NCBI GenBank assembly: GCA_037349315.1
Contig: JBAIAC010000001.1
Coordinates: 1,984,001 to 2,048,000, forward strand
Length of the DNA: 64,000 bases
Direction: 5' to 3'
From: Chelydra serpentina
Taxonomy: Eukaryota > Chordata > Testudines > Chelydridae
Under the pieces are notes generated by a model, which saw only the letters and a list, made by a program, of their open reading frames with translations, did no database searches and was not told where the DNA came from. Below are positions 10,938 to 20,800 of the stretch, one piece after another (the first letter of the stretch is position 1; each line of letters begins with the position of its first letter). Made by a program: the position numbers and the translations under genes.

Positions 10938-11212
10938 TCCCTCTTTGCCCCCCACCTAGGGCTTAATGGGTCCTGGGGCTTGCTGTGAAAAGTTATGTGT
11001 ATATTTGTTAATATCACAGCACACTTAGTAGCTACCTGGAAGGCTATGAAAAGTGATAAGTGATATTAACAAACACAGAAGTATCATTTTTCACCAAGAG
11101 CTAGTAAGTCTGCTGTGAAAAATGATACTTGCATGTTTGTTAATATCACTTTTCTCAGCAAGCCCCAGGACTCATTAAGCCCTGGATGCGGGGGCCGAAG
11201 GGGGAGGCAGCA
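10938..11212. repeat. Large imperfect palindrome
   Basis: The block around GGGCTTAATGGGTCCTGGGG (10969-10988) recurs inverted around CCCCAGGACTCATTAAGCCC (11163-11182). Inside these, TTTGTTAATATCAC (11006-11019) appears inverted (GTGATATTAACAAAC, about 11062) and again direct near 11138. Outside them, the CCCTCTTTGCCCCCC block pairs with the GGGGGCCGAAGGGGG block. It may be the end of one transposon family or a hairpin MITE; it runs directly into the minisatellite that follows. Confidence 0.6.
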
Positions 11213-11279
11213 GGGACCAGAGGCGATGGTGGGATGGATGTGGGGCTGGGGGAGGAAGCAGGAGCCAGGGAGGATGGGT

Positions 11280-11690
11280 GGGGAGGGTGATGAGCCCCAA
11301 TGTTGCATGGCCAGAGCCTGGGTCTGGTATCTGTTGCCATGCGGCTAGGGGTGGAGCTCAGTGCCCGGAGCTAGGGACAGGAACTGCGTGGCCAGAGCCA
11401 GGGAGCGGAGCCCACTGCTGCACAGCCAGAGCTGTGGATCAGCGCCCCAGGGCCAGTGCCTGCCGCTTCATGGCTAGAGCCTGGAGCTGGGTGCTGGAGC
11501 CCCAGGGGTGCATAGCTGGAGCCAGGAGTCAGCTCCCACCACTGCATGGCTAGAGTCTGGGAACAGAGCTGTGGGTTGGCGCCTGCTGCCATGCAGCTGG
11601 GGCAGGGGATAAGCACCAGGGGCTAGGGTCGCGTAGCTGGAGACCGGGGCCAGCACCCACCACCACATGGCTGGACAGAGGGACATCTAT
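11280..11690. repeat. Degenerate GC-rich minisatellite
   Basis: Units of roughly 45-50 bp with the core GCATGGCCAGAGCCTGGG, variously changed, recur about eight times: near 11307, 11387, 11421, 11470, 11512, 11546, 11592, 11632 and 11667. Each unit holds a TGG(C/T)(C/T)AGAG or GCTGGAG piece and a GGAGCCC-like piece. It lies between the palindrome and the DIRS-like end. Long open frames here in several phases are a by-product of the repeated GC-rich unit. Confidence 0.6.
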
Positions 11691-11694
11691 TTTG

Positions 11695-11925
11695 ACCCAG
11701 AGACTCTCCAACTGGATTTCTGACTGTATCTGACTCTGTTATCAGATACAAAAAGTTACGCCTCCATCAGAAGTCAGAACTCACTCCACTAGGTCCATGG
11801 CTACCTCCGTGGCCTTTCTACGCAAAGTTCCTCTGACGGACATTTGTAAAGCAGCCACTTGGTCTTCTGAACATACTTTTCCTAAGCACTATGCCCTTAC
11901 TCAGGGCCCCCTCTTGGACACATGA
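11695..11925 (+). pseudogene. Tyrosine recombinase C-terminal fragment (DIRS-type)
   Basis: DIRS elements integrate with a phage-integrase-like tyrosine recombinase instead of an integrase. The visible frame gives TQRLSNWISDCI, an in-frame TGA, then THSTRSMATSV with the H-x-x-R catalytic pair, DICKAATWSSEHTF and KHYALT, where the Tyr is the likely nucleophile, ending at TGA 11923-11925. The same motif order is readable in the second copy near 60.6-60.9 kb. The catalytic assignment is from family knowledge; the fragment is dead because of the internal stop and loss of the N-terminal part. Confidence 0.75.
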
Positions 11926-12316
11926 TTAGGCAGAGCTGTTTTATCTACTGCATTTCTACCCAATCAGAAGTCCCTACCTCCTTGAGATATACTGCTTTTA
12001 AGTCACCTGGAGTGGAACAACCCACAGGGACATCTCTCTTGAAGAAGAGGAGGTTACTCACCTTGTGCAGTAACTGACGTTCTTCGAGAGGAGTGTCCCT
12101 GTGGGTGCTCCACTACCCACCCTCCTCCCCTCTACTTCGGAGTTGGAGTAGCCTCCGTTGTAGAGAAGGAACTGAGGAGACCGGTCGCACATGCGCACTA
12201 CCAACATTCTCTCAGAGCGGGGGGGGGGGGGGGGGGGGGCAAGCTCTGCGCATGCGTGACCGGTACGAGTACTGCTGTAAAAATCGCCGAGCAAAGGCGC
12301 AGGGACGCACCAACAA

Positions 12317-13569
12317 GGGCAAGTCATGCCTGACTAACCTAATTGCCTTCTATGATGAGATAACTGGCTCTGTGGATGAGGGGAAAGCAGTGGATGTGCT
12401 ATTTCTTGACTTTAGCAAAGCTTTTGATACAGTTTCCCACAGTATTCTTGCCAGTAAGTTAAAGAAGTATGGGCTGGATGAATGGACGGTAAGGTGGATA
12501 GAAAACAGACTAGATCGTCAGGCTCAACGGGTAGTGGTCAATGGCTCCATGTCTAGTTGGCAGCCGGTATCAAGTGGAGTGCCCCAAGGGTCGGTGCTGG
12601 GGCCTGTTTTGTTCAATATCTTCATTGGGGCAAAAATTGGGGATTGGTCCTGCTTTGAGCAGGGGGTTGGACTAGATGACCTTCTTAAGGTCCCTTCCAA
12701 CCCTGATATTCTATGATTCTATGATTAACGATCTGGAGGATGGTGTGGACTGCACCCTTAGCAAGTTTGCAGATGACACTAAACTGGGAGAAGTGGTTGA
12801 TTCGCTGGAGGGTAGGGATAGGATACAGAGGGACCTAGACAAATTAGAGGATTGGGCCAAAAGAAATCTGATGAGGTTCAACAAGGACAAGTGCAGAGTC
12901 CTGCACTTAGGACGGAAGAATCCCATGCACTGCTATAGACTAGGGACCGAATGGCTGGGCAGCAGTTCTGCAGAAAAGGACCTAGGGGTTACGGTGGACG
13001 AAAAGCTGAATATGAGTCAACAGTGTGCCCTTGTTGCCAAGAAGGCTAATGACATTTTGGGCTGTATAAGTAGGGGCATTTCCAGCAGATCGAGGGATGT
13101 GATCATTCCCCTCTATTCAGCACTGGTGAGGCCTCATTTGGAGTACTGTGTCCAGTTTTGGGCCCCATACTACAAGAAGGATGTGGATAAATTGGAAAGA
13201 GTCCAACGGAGGGCAACAAAAATGATTAGGGGATTGGAGCACATGACTTATGAGGAGAGGCTGAGGGAACTGGGACTGTTTAGCCTGCAGAAGAGAAGAA
13301 TGAGGGGGGATTTGATAGCTGCTTTCAACTACCTGAAAGGGGGTTCCGAAGAGGATGGATCTAGACTGTTCTCAGTGGTAGAAGATGACAGAACAAGGAG
13401 TAATGGTCTCAAGTTGCAGAGGGGGAGGTTGAGGTTGGATATTAGGAAAAACTTTTTCACTAGTAGGGTGGTGAAGAACTGGAATGGGTTACCTAGGGAA
13501 GTGGTGGAATCTCCTTCCTTAGAGGTTTTTAAGGTCAGGCTTGACAAAGTCCTGGCTGGGATGATTTAG
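12317..13569 (+). pseudogene. CR1 ORF2 reverse transcriptase, 3' part, disrupted
   Basis: The RT encodes target-primed reverse transcription. Motifs visible in order are [11 protein letters not shown] (the first catalytic Asp block), [12 protein letters not shown], then after the SINE insertion INDLEDG and KFADDTKLG (the FADD catalytic block), then the CR1 thumb and C-terminal domain with [12 protein letters not shown] and [16 protein letters not shown], ending at the ATG ATT TAG stop near 13569. The 100-bp insertion shifts the frame by one, so the protein cannot be made in one piece. Apart from that the C-terminal 297 codons are open. Confidence 0.88.
12627..12726 (+). mobile_element. SINE 3' fragment inserted in the CR1 ORF2
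   Basis: Relative to the uninterrupted CR1 copies, the coding sequence ATCTTCATT-AACGATCTGG is split by 100 bp starting GGGGCAAAAATTGGGG and ending with two copies of TTCTATGA. The CAAAAATTGGGG part belongs to the middle of the tRNA-SINE, not to CR1, so this is a 5'-truncated SINE copy. ATT is present at both edges. Confidence 0.85.
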
Positions 13570-13715
13570 TTGGGGTTGGTCCTGCTTTGAGCAGGGGGTT
13601 GGACTAGATGACCTCCTGAGGTCCCTTCCAACCCTGAGATTCTATGAACACCTGGAGTGGAGCACCCACAGGGACACTCATCTCTAAGAACGTCAGTTAC
13701 TGCACACGGTGAGTA

Positions 13716-13892
13716 ACCTCTTCTTTCAACTGGGTCTTTCACATTTGTACCCCATAGATGCAGTGCCAGATTGAAATTCACATCAGTTCCCACTACTTTT
13801 TCCACTGAGTGGTGAATCTGAGCACAGTAGTTACTTATTGCTCCACAGGCAGTGCCATAAAGAAGCTGATTTATTCCTGTGTTTAGCACAAT
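13716..13892. other. Unassigned segment between DIRS end and hAT
   Basis: About 180 bp with no clear family. It could be host sequence or an unrecognised part of either neighbour. Confidence 0.4.
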
Positions 13893-14459
13893 TACAAGAC
13901 TCGATTTAATCATGGATTTCTACATAAAAGTGCATTCTTGTTGATTGTTAGAACCTTAATACATATTCTTCACAGTTCAGAGATTGACGTAGGTTTCATT
14001 TTTAGAGGATACACACTATACATTTTTTAAGTGATTTATTTTGAAAACTCTTCAGATTACTTTTACAGCTATATCAGAAAATGAATGATTGGTTATTTAA
14101 TTTACCAAAAGTAATTGAAGCAGATAGTTATGAAGTCATTGGGAGGTGAATTATCTCCAATTCAACAGGCTAATCATTAATATTGGGAGGATTTTCTTGC
14201 CATACTGTATTAGGAGAATATCACCAGGCAGACATTTAAAATAGTTTTATTTAACTAAAACAACAATTATGTATTCTGGATTTTTTCCTTCAACAGCAAA
14301 TATAATATTTTAACAAAACAAGCATATGAATTTTTGAATTAAGTTAAACATTCACGTTTTTTAAAATCAGGTTTGTTTTTGTTTTTAACTAAAATGGTTA
14401 AATGAAATATTTTTTTAAAAACAACCCATCGACTGTCAGCCAGGTCAACATGAGAAACT

Positions 14460-16195
14460 TAAAATATTGGCTTCTGCAGCTAACTCAGTCGTCTTCACCT
14501 TCATTTTCCTGTTTGTTCATAATCTGGAAAAGAAAAACAAGCTTTCCTGCTTTTTCAGGTCCCAAACGATTTCTCAATTTGGAATGAATTAGTCCAAAGG
14601 AAGAAAATATTTTTCTACACCGGCAGAAGAAACTACTGCTGTTAAAAGTGAGATTATCACTTCAAAAGTGTCTGAATCCAAGTGCTTAAGTGAGTTCCAC
14701 CAGTTCACTTGTGTGACCTTCTTTAAAACATCATCCGCAAACATATATTTCTTGAATGGTGCACCCTTAGCTCTGAAGTTTATTGTAGTTGGCATTATGG
14801 AAGGATGATGGCTATGATATGGACATCCGGCAAACTCCTCCTCTTCAGCAGTTAAGGTTTGACCCTGGCATTGAGAATATTTGCAAGAAAATGAGCTGGA
14901 GATAGTACTTGTCCCATTCATTTTTTTAATGCTTGTAATTTAAATCTGTCATATTTCTCTTTTTAAGATCGCACCCAGTTCCTTCCAAATTTCAACAGCA
15001 TCAGCAATAAAACAACTATTTCCCTGCATTTCGTTCAAGGCTACAGAAATTGGCTTCAGAGAACACATGCTGAGTACAACATTTCTCTTAAGCCCAATGT
15101 TGAGAACTTTGGCTGTGACAGTGCCATCTATTTTTTCACAAACTATCAGATTAGGCCAGTTCTTGATATAGTGCTCAAAACAGTCCACTACTGAGTTCCA
15201 TCGCATGTGTTGTGGGAGAGTTAGCTTGGTTCCTCCCACTTTTTTTTTTTCCAGAGTAGCTGCTGCGAACTGGTTGTTACGGAAGTATTTTGCAATTTCA
15301 ACATTAGCCTGAAGTCTTTGGCTAGGAGGTGCATCGAATGAGCACTGCAACCATATGTTATTAGCTTGGGAGACTCTTCACTCCCTTCTAAACAATTTAT
15401 TCTCATCTTGGATACATTTGCAGCATTGTCTGTGATCAAGCTGCGCAGTAGACATTTGAATTCCCCCCCCTTCCCCCGCAGTTTGTTACAAATTTTACTG
15501 CTACTTCTTGTAAGTATTCTGCGGTGTGTGCATTTCCTGATGTATCTATTGTTTCTGTAAGGAAGACATTTCCTTCTTCTATTGTCACACAAGTACATAC
15601 AACAGGATCATTGTGGACATGGCTCCACCCATCAAGACTCAGGTTAACAATTTTACCTTCTAAACCTTTTGCACACTCCTCAGATTTCTTTCTGACACTT
15701 TATCCAGCAATTTGCCTGCGACATCTGCTCTTTTGGGTGAACTGTATCCTGGTCTTAATGACTGAACCATGTTAATGAAGTGTGGGTTTTCAATCATACA
15801 GAAAGGAGAGTTTGTTGCATAAACAAACCGGGCAATTTTTCCATCAATTACCTCTTTTTGTAATCTGCTGGTTCTTATCACAAAGATATCTATGGTTATG
15901 CATCTGATGAAGTGAGCTGTAGCCCACGAAAGCTTATGCTGAAATAAATTTGTTAGTCTCTAAGGTGCCACAAGTAATCCTGTTCTTTTTGCTGACACAA
16001 GACTAACACAGCTGCTACTCTGAAACATATCTATGGTTGTTTCTGGATGATGAAGATTTTTTTTCTTTTTGCTACACGCCATCTACATGATGTGACTGAA
16101 ACACTATAATGGGCAGATAACTCTGAAACTATAGAAAATGATGGTGGATAGTCTTCAAAATCCTGTATGTTGAGGATGGATTCTCCTAAACAAAA
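14460..16195 (-). pseudogene. hAT transposase: DUF659, core and hATC dimerisation parts
   Basis: Transposase that would cut and paste the element. On the minus strand the order is: GKIARFVYATNSPFCMIENP and FINMVQSLRPGY near 15750-15850 (DUF659 start), ITDNAANVSKMR near 15420 (a block holding a conserved catalytic-type Asp), YGCSAHSMHLLAKD near 15340, MRWNSVVDC near 15190, and then VNWWNSLKHLDSDTFEV and SSAGVEK near 14600-14710, followed in another phase by FGLIHSKLRNRLG near 14565 (hATC). At least four frame changes separate these parts, so no protein can be made. Confidence 0.8.
15898..16026 (+). mobile_element. Short retroposon-like insert with 12-bp target duplication
   Basis: The 129-bp insert starts ATGCATCTGATGAAGTGAGC, contains CACGAAAGCTTATGCTGAAA and GTCTCTAAGGTGCCACAAGT, and ends near ACACAGCTGCTACTCTGAAA. 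ATATCTATGGTT occurs on both sides (15886-15897 and 16027-16038), the mark of retroposition or other target-primed insertion. The motif set is one I know as a common dispersed repeat of reptile genomes, but I cannot name its family with confidence. It is inserted in the hAT DUF659 region. Confidence 0.75.
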
Positions 16196-16434
16196 TAAGT
16201 CAATGCAGTTATTTAATTATTATTACCCTACTGCTCATTTAGTATTACTCATTGCATTCACAAACGCTCAGTACTACTTTAGAGGTGAAATTGTAAAAAG
16301 ATCTGCCTATTTCAGCTATTTATTTTTTTATCACAACTGCATCTAAAATGATAATATCATAGAATCTCAGGGTTGGAAGGGACCTCAGGAGGTCATCTAG
16401 TCCAACCCCCTGCTCAAAGCAGGACCAACCCCAA

Positions 16435-19285
16435 CTAAATCATCCCAGCCAGGGCTTTGTCAAACCTGACCTTAAAAACCTCTAAGGAAGGAGATTCCAC
16501 CACTTCCCTAGGTAACCCATTCCAGTTCTTCACCACCCTACTAGTGAAACAGTTTTTCCTAATATCCAACCTAAACCACCCCCTCTGCAACTTGAGACCA
16601 TTACTCCTTGTTCTGTCATCTTCTACCACTGAGAACAGTCTAGACCCATCCTCTTTGGAACCCCCTTTCAGGTAGTTGAAAGCAGCTATCAAATCCCCCC
16701 TCATTCTTCTCTTCTGCAGGCTAAACAATCCCAGTTCCCTCAGCCTCTCGTCATAAGTCATGTGGTCCAGCCCCCTAATCATTTTTGTTGCCCTCCGCTG
16801 GACTCTTTCCAATTTATCCACATCCTTCTTGTAGTATGGGGCCCAAAACTGGACACAGTACTCCTAATGAGGCCTCACCAGTGCCGAATAGAGGGGAATA
16901 ATCACATCCCTCGATCTGCTGGAAATGCCCCTACTTAGATAACCCAAAATGCCATTAGCCTTCTTGGCAACAAGGACACACTGTTGACTCATATTCAGCT
17001 TTTTGTCCACCGTAACCCCTAGGTCCTTTTCTGCAGAACTGCTGCCCAGCCATTCGGTCCCTAGTCTGTAGCAGTGCATGGGATTCTTCCATCCTAAGTG
17101 GAGGACTCTGCACTTGTCCTTGTTGAACCTCATCAGATTTCTTTTGGCCCAATCCTCTAATTTGTCTAGGTCCCTCTGTATCCTATCCCTACCCTCCAGC
17201 ATATCAACCACTTCTCCCAGTTTAGTGTCATCTGAAAACTTGCTAAGGGTGCAGTCCACACCATCCTCCAGATCGTTAATGAAGATATTGAACAAAACCG
17301 GCCCCAGCACCGACCCTTGGGGCACTCCACTTGATACCGGCTGCCAACTAGACATGGAACCATTGATCACTACTCGTTGAGCGCGACCATCTAGCCAGTT
17401 TTCTATCCACCTTACCATCCATTCATCCAGCCCATACTTCTTTAACTTGCTGGCAAGAATACTGTGGGAGACTGTATCAAAAGCTTTGCTAAAGTCAAGA
17501 AATGGCACATCCACTGCTTTCCCCTCATCCACAGAGCCAGTTATCTCATTATAGAAGGCAGTTAGGTTAGTCAGACATGACTTGCCCTTGGTAAATCCAT
17601 TCTGACTGTTCCTGATCACTTTCCCCTCCTTTAAGTGGTTCAGAATTGATTCCTTGAGGACCTGCTCCATGATTTTTCCAGGGATTGAGATGAGACTGAC
17701 TGGCCTGTAGTTCCCTGGATCTTCCTTCTTCCCTTTTTTAAAGATGGGCACTACGTTAGCTTTTTTCCAGTCATCTGGGACCTCCCCCGATTGCCATGAT
17801 TATTCAAAGATAATGGCCAGTGGCTCTGCAATCACATCGGCCAACTCCTTTAGCACCCTCGGATGCAGTGCATCCGGCCCCATGGACTTGTGCTCGTCCA
17901 GCTTTTCTAAATAGTCCCGAGCTACTTCTTTCTCCACAGAGGGCTGGTCACCTCCTCCCCATACCGTGCTGCGGAGTGCAGCCGTCTGGGAGCTGACCTT
18001 GTCTGTGAAGACAGAGGCCAAAAAAAGCATTGAGGACACTAGCTTTCTCCACGTCCTCTGTCACTAGGTTCCCTCCCTCATTCAGCAAGGGGCCCACACT
18101 TTCCTTGACTTTCTTCTTGTTGCTCACATACCTGAAGAAACACTTCTTGTTACTCCTAACATCTCCGGCTAGCTGCAACTCCAAGTGTGATTTGGCCTTC
18201 CTAATTTCACTTCTGCATGCCTGAACAATACTTTTATACTCCTCCCTAGTCATTTGTCCAATCTTCCTCTTCTTGTAAGCTGCTTTTTTGTGTTTAAGAT
18301 GAGCAAGGATTTCACTGTTAAGCCAAGCTGGTCTCCTGCCATATTTACTTTTCTTTCTACACATAGGGATGGTTTGTTCCTGCAACCTCAATAAGGTTTC
18401 TTTAAAATACAGCCAGCTTTCCTCGACTCCTTTCCCCCTCCTGTTATTCTCCCAGGGGACCTTGCCCATCAGTTCCCCGAGGGAGTCAAACTCTGCTTGT
18501 CTGAAGTCCAGAGTCTCTGTTCTACTGCTCTCCTTTCTTCCTTGTGTCAGGATCCTGAACTCGACCATCTCATGGTCACTGCCTCCCAGGTTCCCATCCA
18601 CTATTGCTTCCTCTACTATTTCGTCCCTGTTTGTGAGCAGCAGGTCAAGAAGAGCTTTTCCCCTAGTTGGTTCCTCCAGCACTTGCACCAGGATATTGTC
18701 CCCTACACTTTCCAAAAACTTCGTGGATTGTCTGTGCACCGCTGTATTGCTCTCCCAGCAGATATCGGGGTGATTAAAGTCACCCAGGAGAACCAGGGCC
18801 TGTGATCTAGCAACTTCTGTTAATTGCTGGAAGAAAGCCTCGTCCACCTCATCCCCCTGGTCTGGTGGTCTGTAGCAGACTCCCACCACGACATTACCCT
18901 TGTTGCTCACACTTCTCAATTTAATCCAGAGACTCTCAGGTTTTTCTGCAGTTTCATACTGGAGCTCTGAACAGTCATACTGCTCTCTTACATACAACGC
19001 AACTCCCCCACCTTTTCTGCCCTGCCTATCCTTCCTGAACAGTTTATATCCATCCATGACAGTACTCCAATTGTGTGAGTTATCCCACCAAGTCTCTGTT
19101 ATTCCAATTACATCATAATTCTTTGACTGTGCCAGGACTTCCAGTTCTCCCTGCTTGTTCCCCAGGCTTCTTGCATTTGTGTATAGGCATTTAAGATAAC
19201 TCACTGATCGTCCTGCTGTCCCAGTATGGGGCAGGAGCCCTCCCCTCTTGCACTCACCTACTTGTGCTTCCTCCCAGTATCCCAC
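16435..19285 (-). pseudogene. CR1 ORF2: AP endonuclease and reverse transcriptase
   Basis: Endonuclease and RT that nick the target and copy the RNA there. The first 445-codon frame (17948-19285) holds TNARSL (Asn37), ITETWW (Glu64), GDFNHPDI (Asp169, Asn171) and GGSDHEM (Asp237, His238). A one-base change in a T-rich run near 18021 shifts the frame. RT then continues with [11 protein letters not shown] and [12 protein letters not shown]; a TAA near 17800 and a TAG near 16865 interrupt it. The catalytic FADD block reads FSDD here, an Ala-to-Ser change next to the two Asp. The C-terminal domain (16435-16821) is open to its stop. Confidence 0.9.
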
Positions 19286-19329
19286 TTCCCCACTTACCTC
19301 GGGGCTTTGGTCTCCTTCCCCCGGTGAAC

Positions 19330-20328
19330 CTAGTTTAAAGCTCTCCTCACTAGGTTAGCTAGCCTGCTTGCAAAGATGCTCTTCCCTCTCTTCGTCAGGT
19401 GGAGTCCGTCTCTGCCTAGCACTCCTTCTTGGAACACCATCCCATGGTCAAAGAATCCAAAGCCTTCTCTCCGACACCATCTGCGTAGCCATTCGTTGAC
19501 TTCCACGATTCGACGGTCTCTGCCCTGGCCTTTTCCTGCCACAGGGAGGATAGACGAGAACACCACTTGCGCCTCAAACTCCTTTATCCTTCTTCCCAGA
19601 GCCACATAGTCTGCAGTGGTACGCTCAAGGTCATTCTTGGCAGTATCATTGGTGCCCACATGGAGAAGCAGGAAGGGGTAGCGATCAGAGGGCTTGATGA
19701 GTCTCGGCAGTCTCTCCGTCACATCATGAATCCTAGCCCCTGGCAAGCAGCACACCTGGTCAGGGCGGCAGATAGATGACTCAGTCCCCCTGAGGAGAGA
19801 GTCCCCGACCACCACCACCCTCCTCCTCCACTTGAGAGTGGTGGTCGTGGAACCCCCATCCCTAGGACGGTGCATCTCATGCCTTCCAATCAGTGGAGTC
19901 TCCTGCTCTGTTCCCTCAGATGTATAATCTACTCCACTCTCTGCACTAGTACCTGTGGAGAGAACATGAAAACGGTTGCTCATCTGAATCTGCATTTCCG
20001 GTACATGGACTTTTCTGGTACTCTTTCCTCTTCCGGAGGTCACATGCCGCCAATTATCCTCGCTGGCCTTCTGTCCCCACTGCGTAGCTTGCTCTGAATC
20101 TTCAAAACATTGTGTCTGCTGAAGCCTATCCTGACGTCTATCCAGGAAATCCTCATTTTCTTTTATGGAATGCAGGGTTGATACTCGTTTCTCCAGACCT
20201 TGAATCTTCTCTTCCAATATGGAGATCAGCTTGTACTTTGTACAGACAAAGTCACTTCTATCCTGTGGAAGAAAGACAAACATGGCACATCCTGTGCAGG
20301 TCACGACAGCGGATCGCTCAGCATCCAT
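19330..20328 (-). CDS. CR1 ORF1 protein with esterase (SGNH) domain, intact
   Basis: Open frame of 332 codons. The N-terminus carries C11, C14 and C29, a possible zinc site, followed by a likely coiled coil at about residues 34-72. The C-terminal half is an SGNH/GDSL hydrolase-like domain: GDSLL at 175-179 with the candidate nucleophile Ser177, GTND at 225-228 with Asn227, and GRDGLHL with Asp307 and His310. In CR1 this protein is thought to bind RNA and is needed for retrotransposition; the esterase substrate is not known to me. All expected catalytic residues are present. ORF2 follows on the same strand after about 45 bp. No evidence of host use. Confidence 0.88.
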   Translation of the reverse strand: MDAERSAVVTCTGCAMFVFLPQDRSDFVCTKYKLISILEEKIQGLEKRVSTLHSIKENEDFLDRRQDRLQQTQCFEDSEQATQWGQKASEDNWRHVTSGRGKSTRKVHVPEMQIQMSNRFHVLSTGTSAESGVDYTSEGTEQETPLIGRHEMHRPRDGGSTTTTLKWRRRVVVVGDSLLRGTESSICRPDQVCCLPGARIHDVTERLPRLIKPSDRYPFLLLHVGTNDTAKNDLERTTADYVALGRRIKEFEAQVVFSSILPVAGKGQGRDRRIVEVNEWLRRWCRREGFGFFDHGMVFQEGVLGRDGLHLTKRGKSIFASRLANLVRRALN

Positions 20329-20559
20329 AGTCTCTTCCTTCTAAGAGCTTCCTTACTTGTGGCAGAAGCTACTCAGAGAAACCTGCAAGAGGGAAGCCTC
20401 AGTACGCTCTCTCCAGACGAACTCCCAGGCAAACTCCTTCTGTTTGCCTCTCTGCTGTTCGCTGCTGTTATAGAGTAACAGCTATATTTTTTTTGCTCAA
20501 ACATCTTTTTTATTAAGAAGAATAGTCCAGTAGGAAGTCAGGTAGTCTTTAAGAAAAGT

Positions 20560-20800
20560 ATGAAATAAAAAAAGTTGACCAACCTGAACATCCTGCATGT
20601 TCAGACATGTTCCTTTTATCATCTTCAATGCAGCTTCCTCCTGAGAAGGAACACTTCTCATGATGTTTCATTCAGGCAACCAGGCCTTGCATTTCGTTGT
20701 TACATTGTTTTCATTTTGCACGCATGCCTGTCTTACCCACAGGTAGAAGAACTTCAGTAAAATATTCCCAAACTGGGTCTCTTTTACAGCCTGCTGCCAT
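20560..20800 (-). pseudogene. hAT transposase N-terminus: broken BED zinc finger
   Basis: From ATG at 20800 downward the minus strand reads as a BED finger, the DNA-binding part of hAT transposases: RDPVWEYFTEV, then the first zinc pair, then HHEKCSF. The codon for the first Cys of the pair is TGA, and a second TGA stands where an Arg is usual before the MKHHEKC block, so two stops interrupt it. Both are consistent with single-base decay. It is separated from the rest of the transposase by the CR1. Confidence 0.75.

Larger units (their letters stand above)
12309..13647 (+). mobile_element. 5'-truncated CR1 inserted in the DIRS terminal repeat
   Basis: Starts within the RT domain (KGKSCLTNL) and runs to the typical CR1 3' end GGTCCCTTCCAACCCTGAGA TTCTATGA. 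It splits the DIRS terminal repeat, so it is younger than that element. A 100-bp SINE piece at 12627-12726 is inserted into it. The sequence is otherwise close to the CR1 at 16.36-20.48 kb, pointing to the same young subfamily. A clear target duplication is not seen; CACC occurs at both junctions. Confidence 0.88.
11691..13715 (+). mobile_element. DIRS-like retrotransposon 3' end, split by CR1
   Basis: Contains the end of a tyrosine recombinase gene (11695-11925), then the terminal repeat region. The terminal block with TGTCCCTGTGGGTGCTCCAC (12097) is repeated inverted at 13657-13676 (GTGGAGCACCCACAGGGACA). The two pieces of the terminal repeat are separated by the CR1 at 12309-13647. The layout matches the right end of the better preserved copy at 55.6-61.3 kb, including the shared GTTACTCACCTTGTGCAGTA block. 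The 5' part is absent. A run of 21 G at 12219-12239 lies in it. Confidence 0.75.
16355..20479 (-). mobile_element. Nearly full-length CR1 LINE
   Basis: About 4.1 kb on the minus strand with 5' leader (20329-20479), intact ORF1 (19330-20328), ORF2 (16435-19285) and the 3' end whose last bases are ATTCTATGAT. ORF2 has one frameshift and two stops, few defects for a copy this long, so it is young. It interrupts the hAT at 13.9-21.15 kb. No convincing target duplication is seen, as is common for CR1. Confidence 0.93.

Noticed and set aside
11280..11690. CRISPR-like array
   Set aside because: Units are degenerate, contiguous and without unique spacers of constant length, in a vertebrate genome.
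15898..16026. A piece of the hAT transposon or of CR1
   Set aside because: It is bounded by a 12-bp direct duplication and interrupts hAT coding sequence, and it does not match any part of the three CR1 copies in the window.
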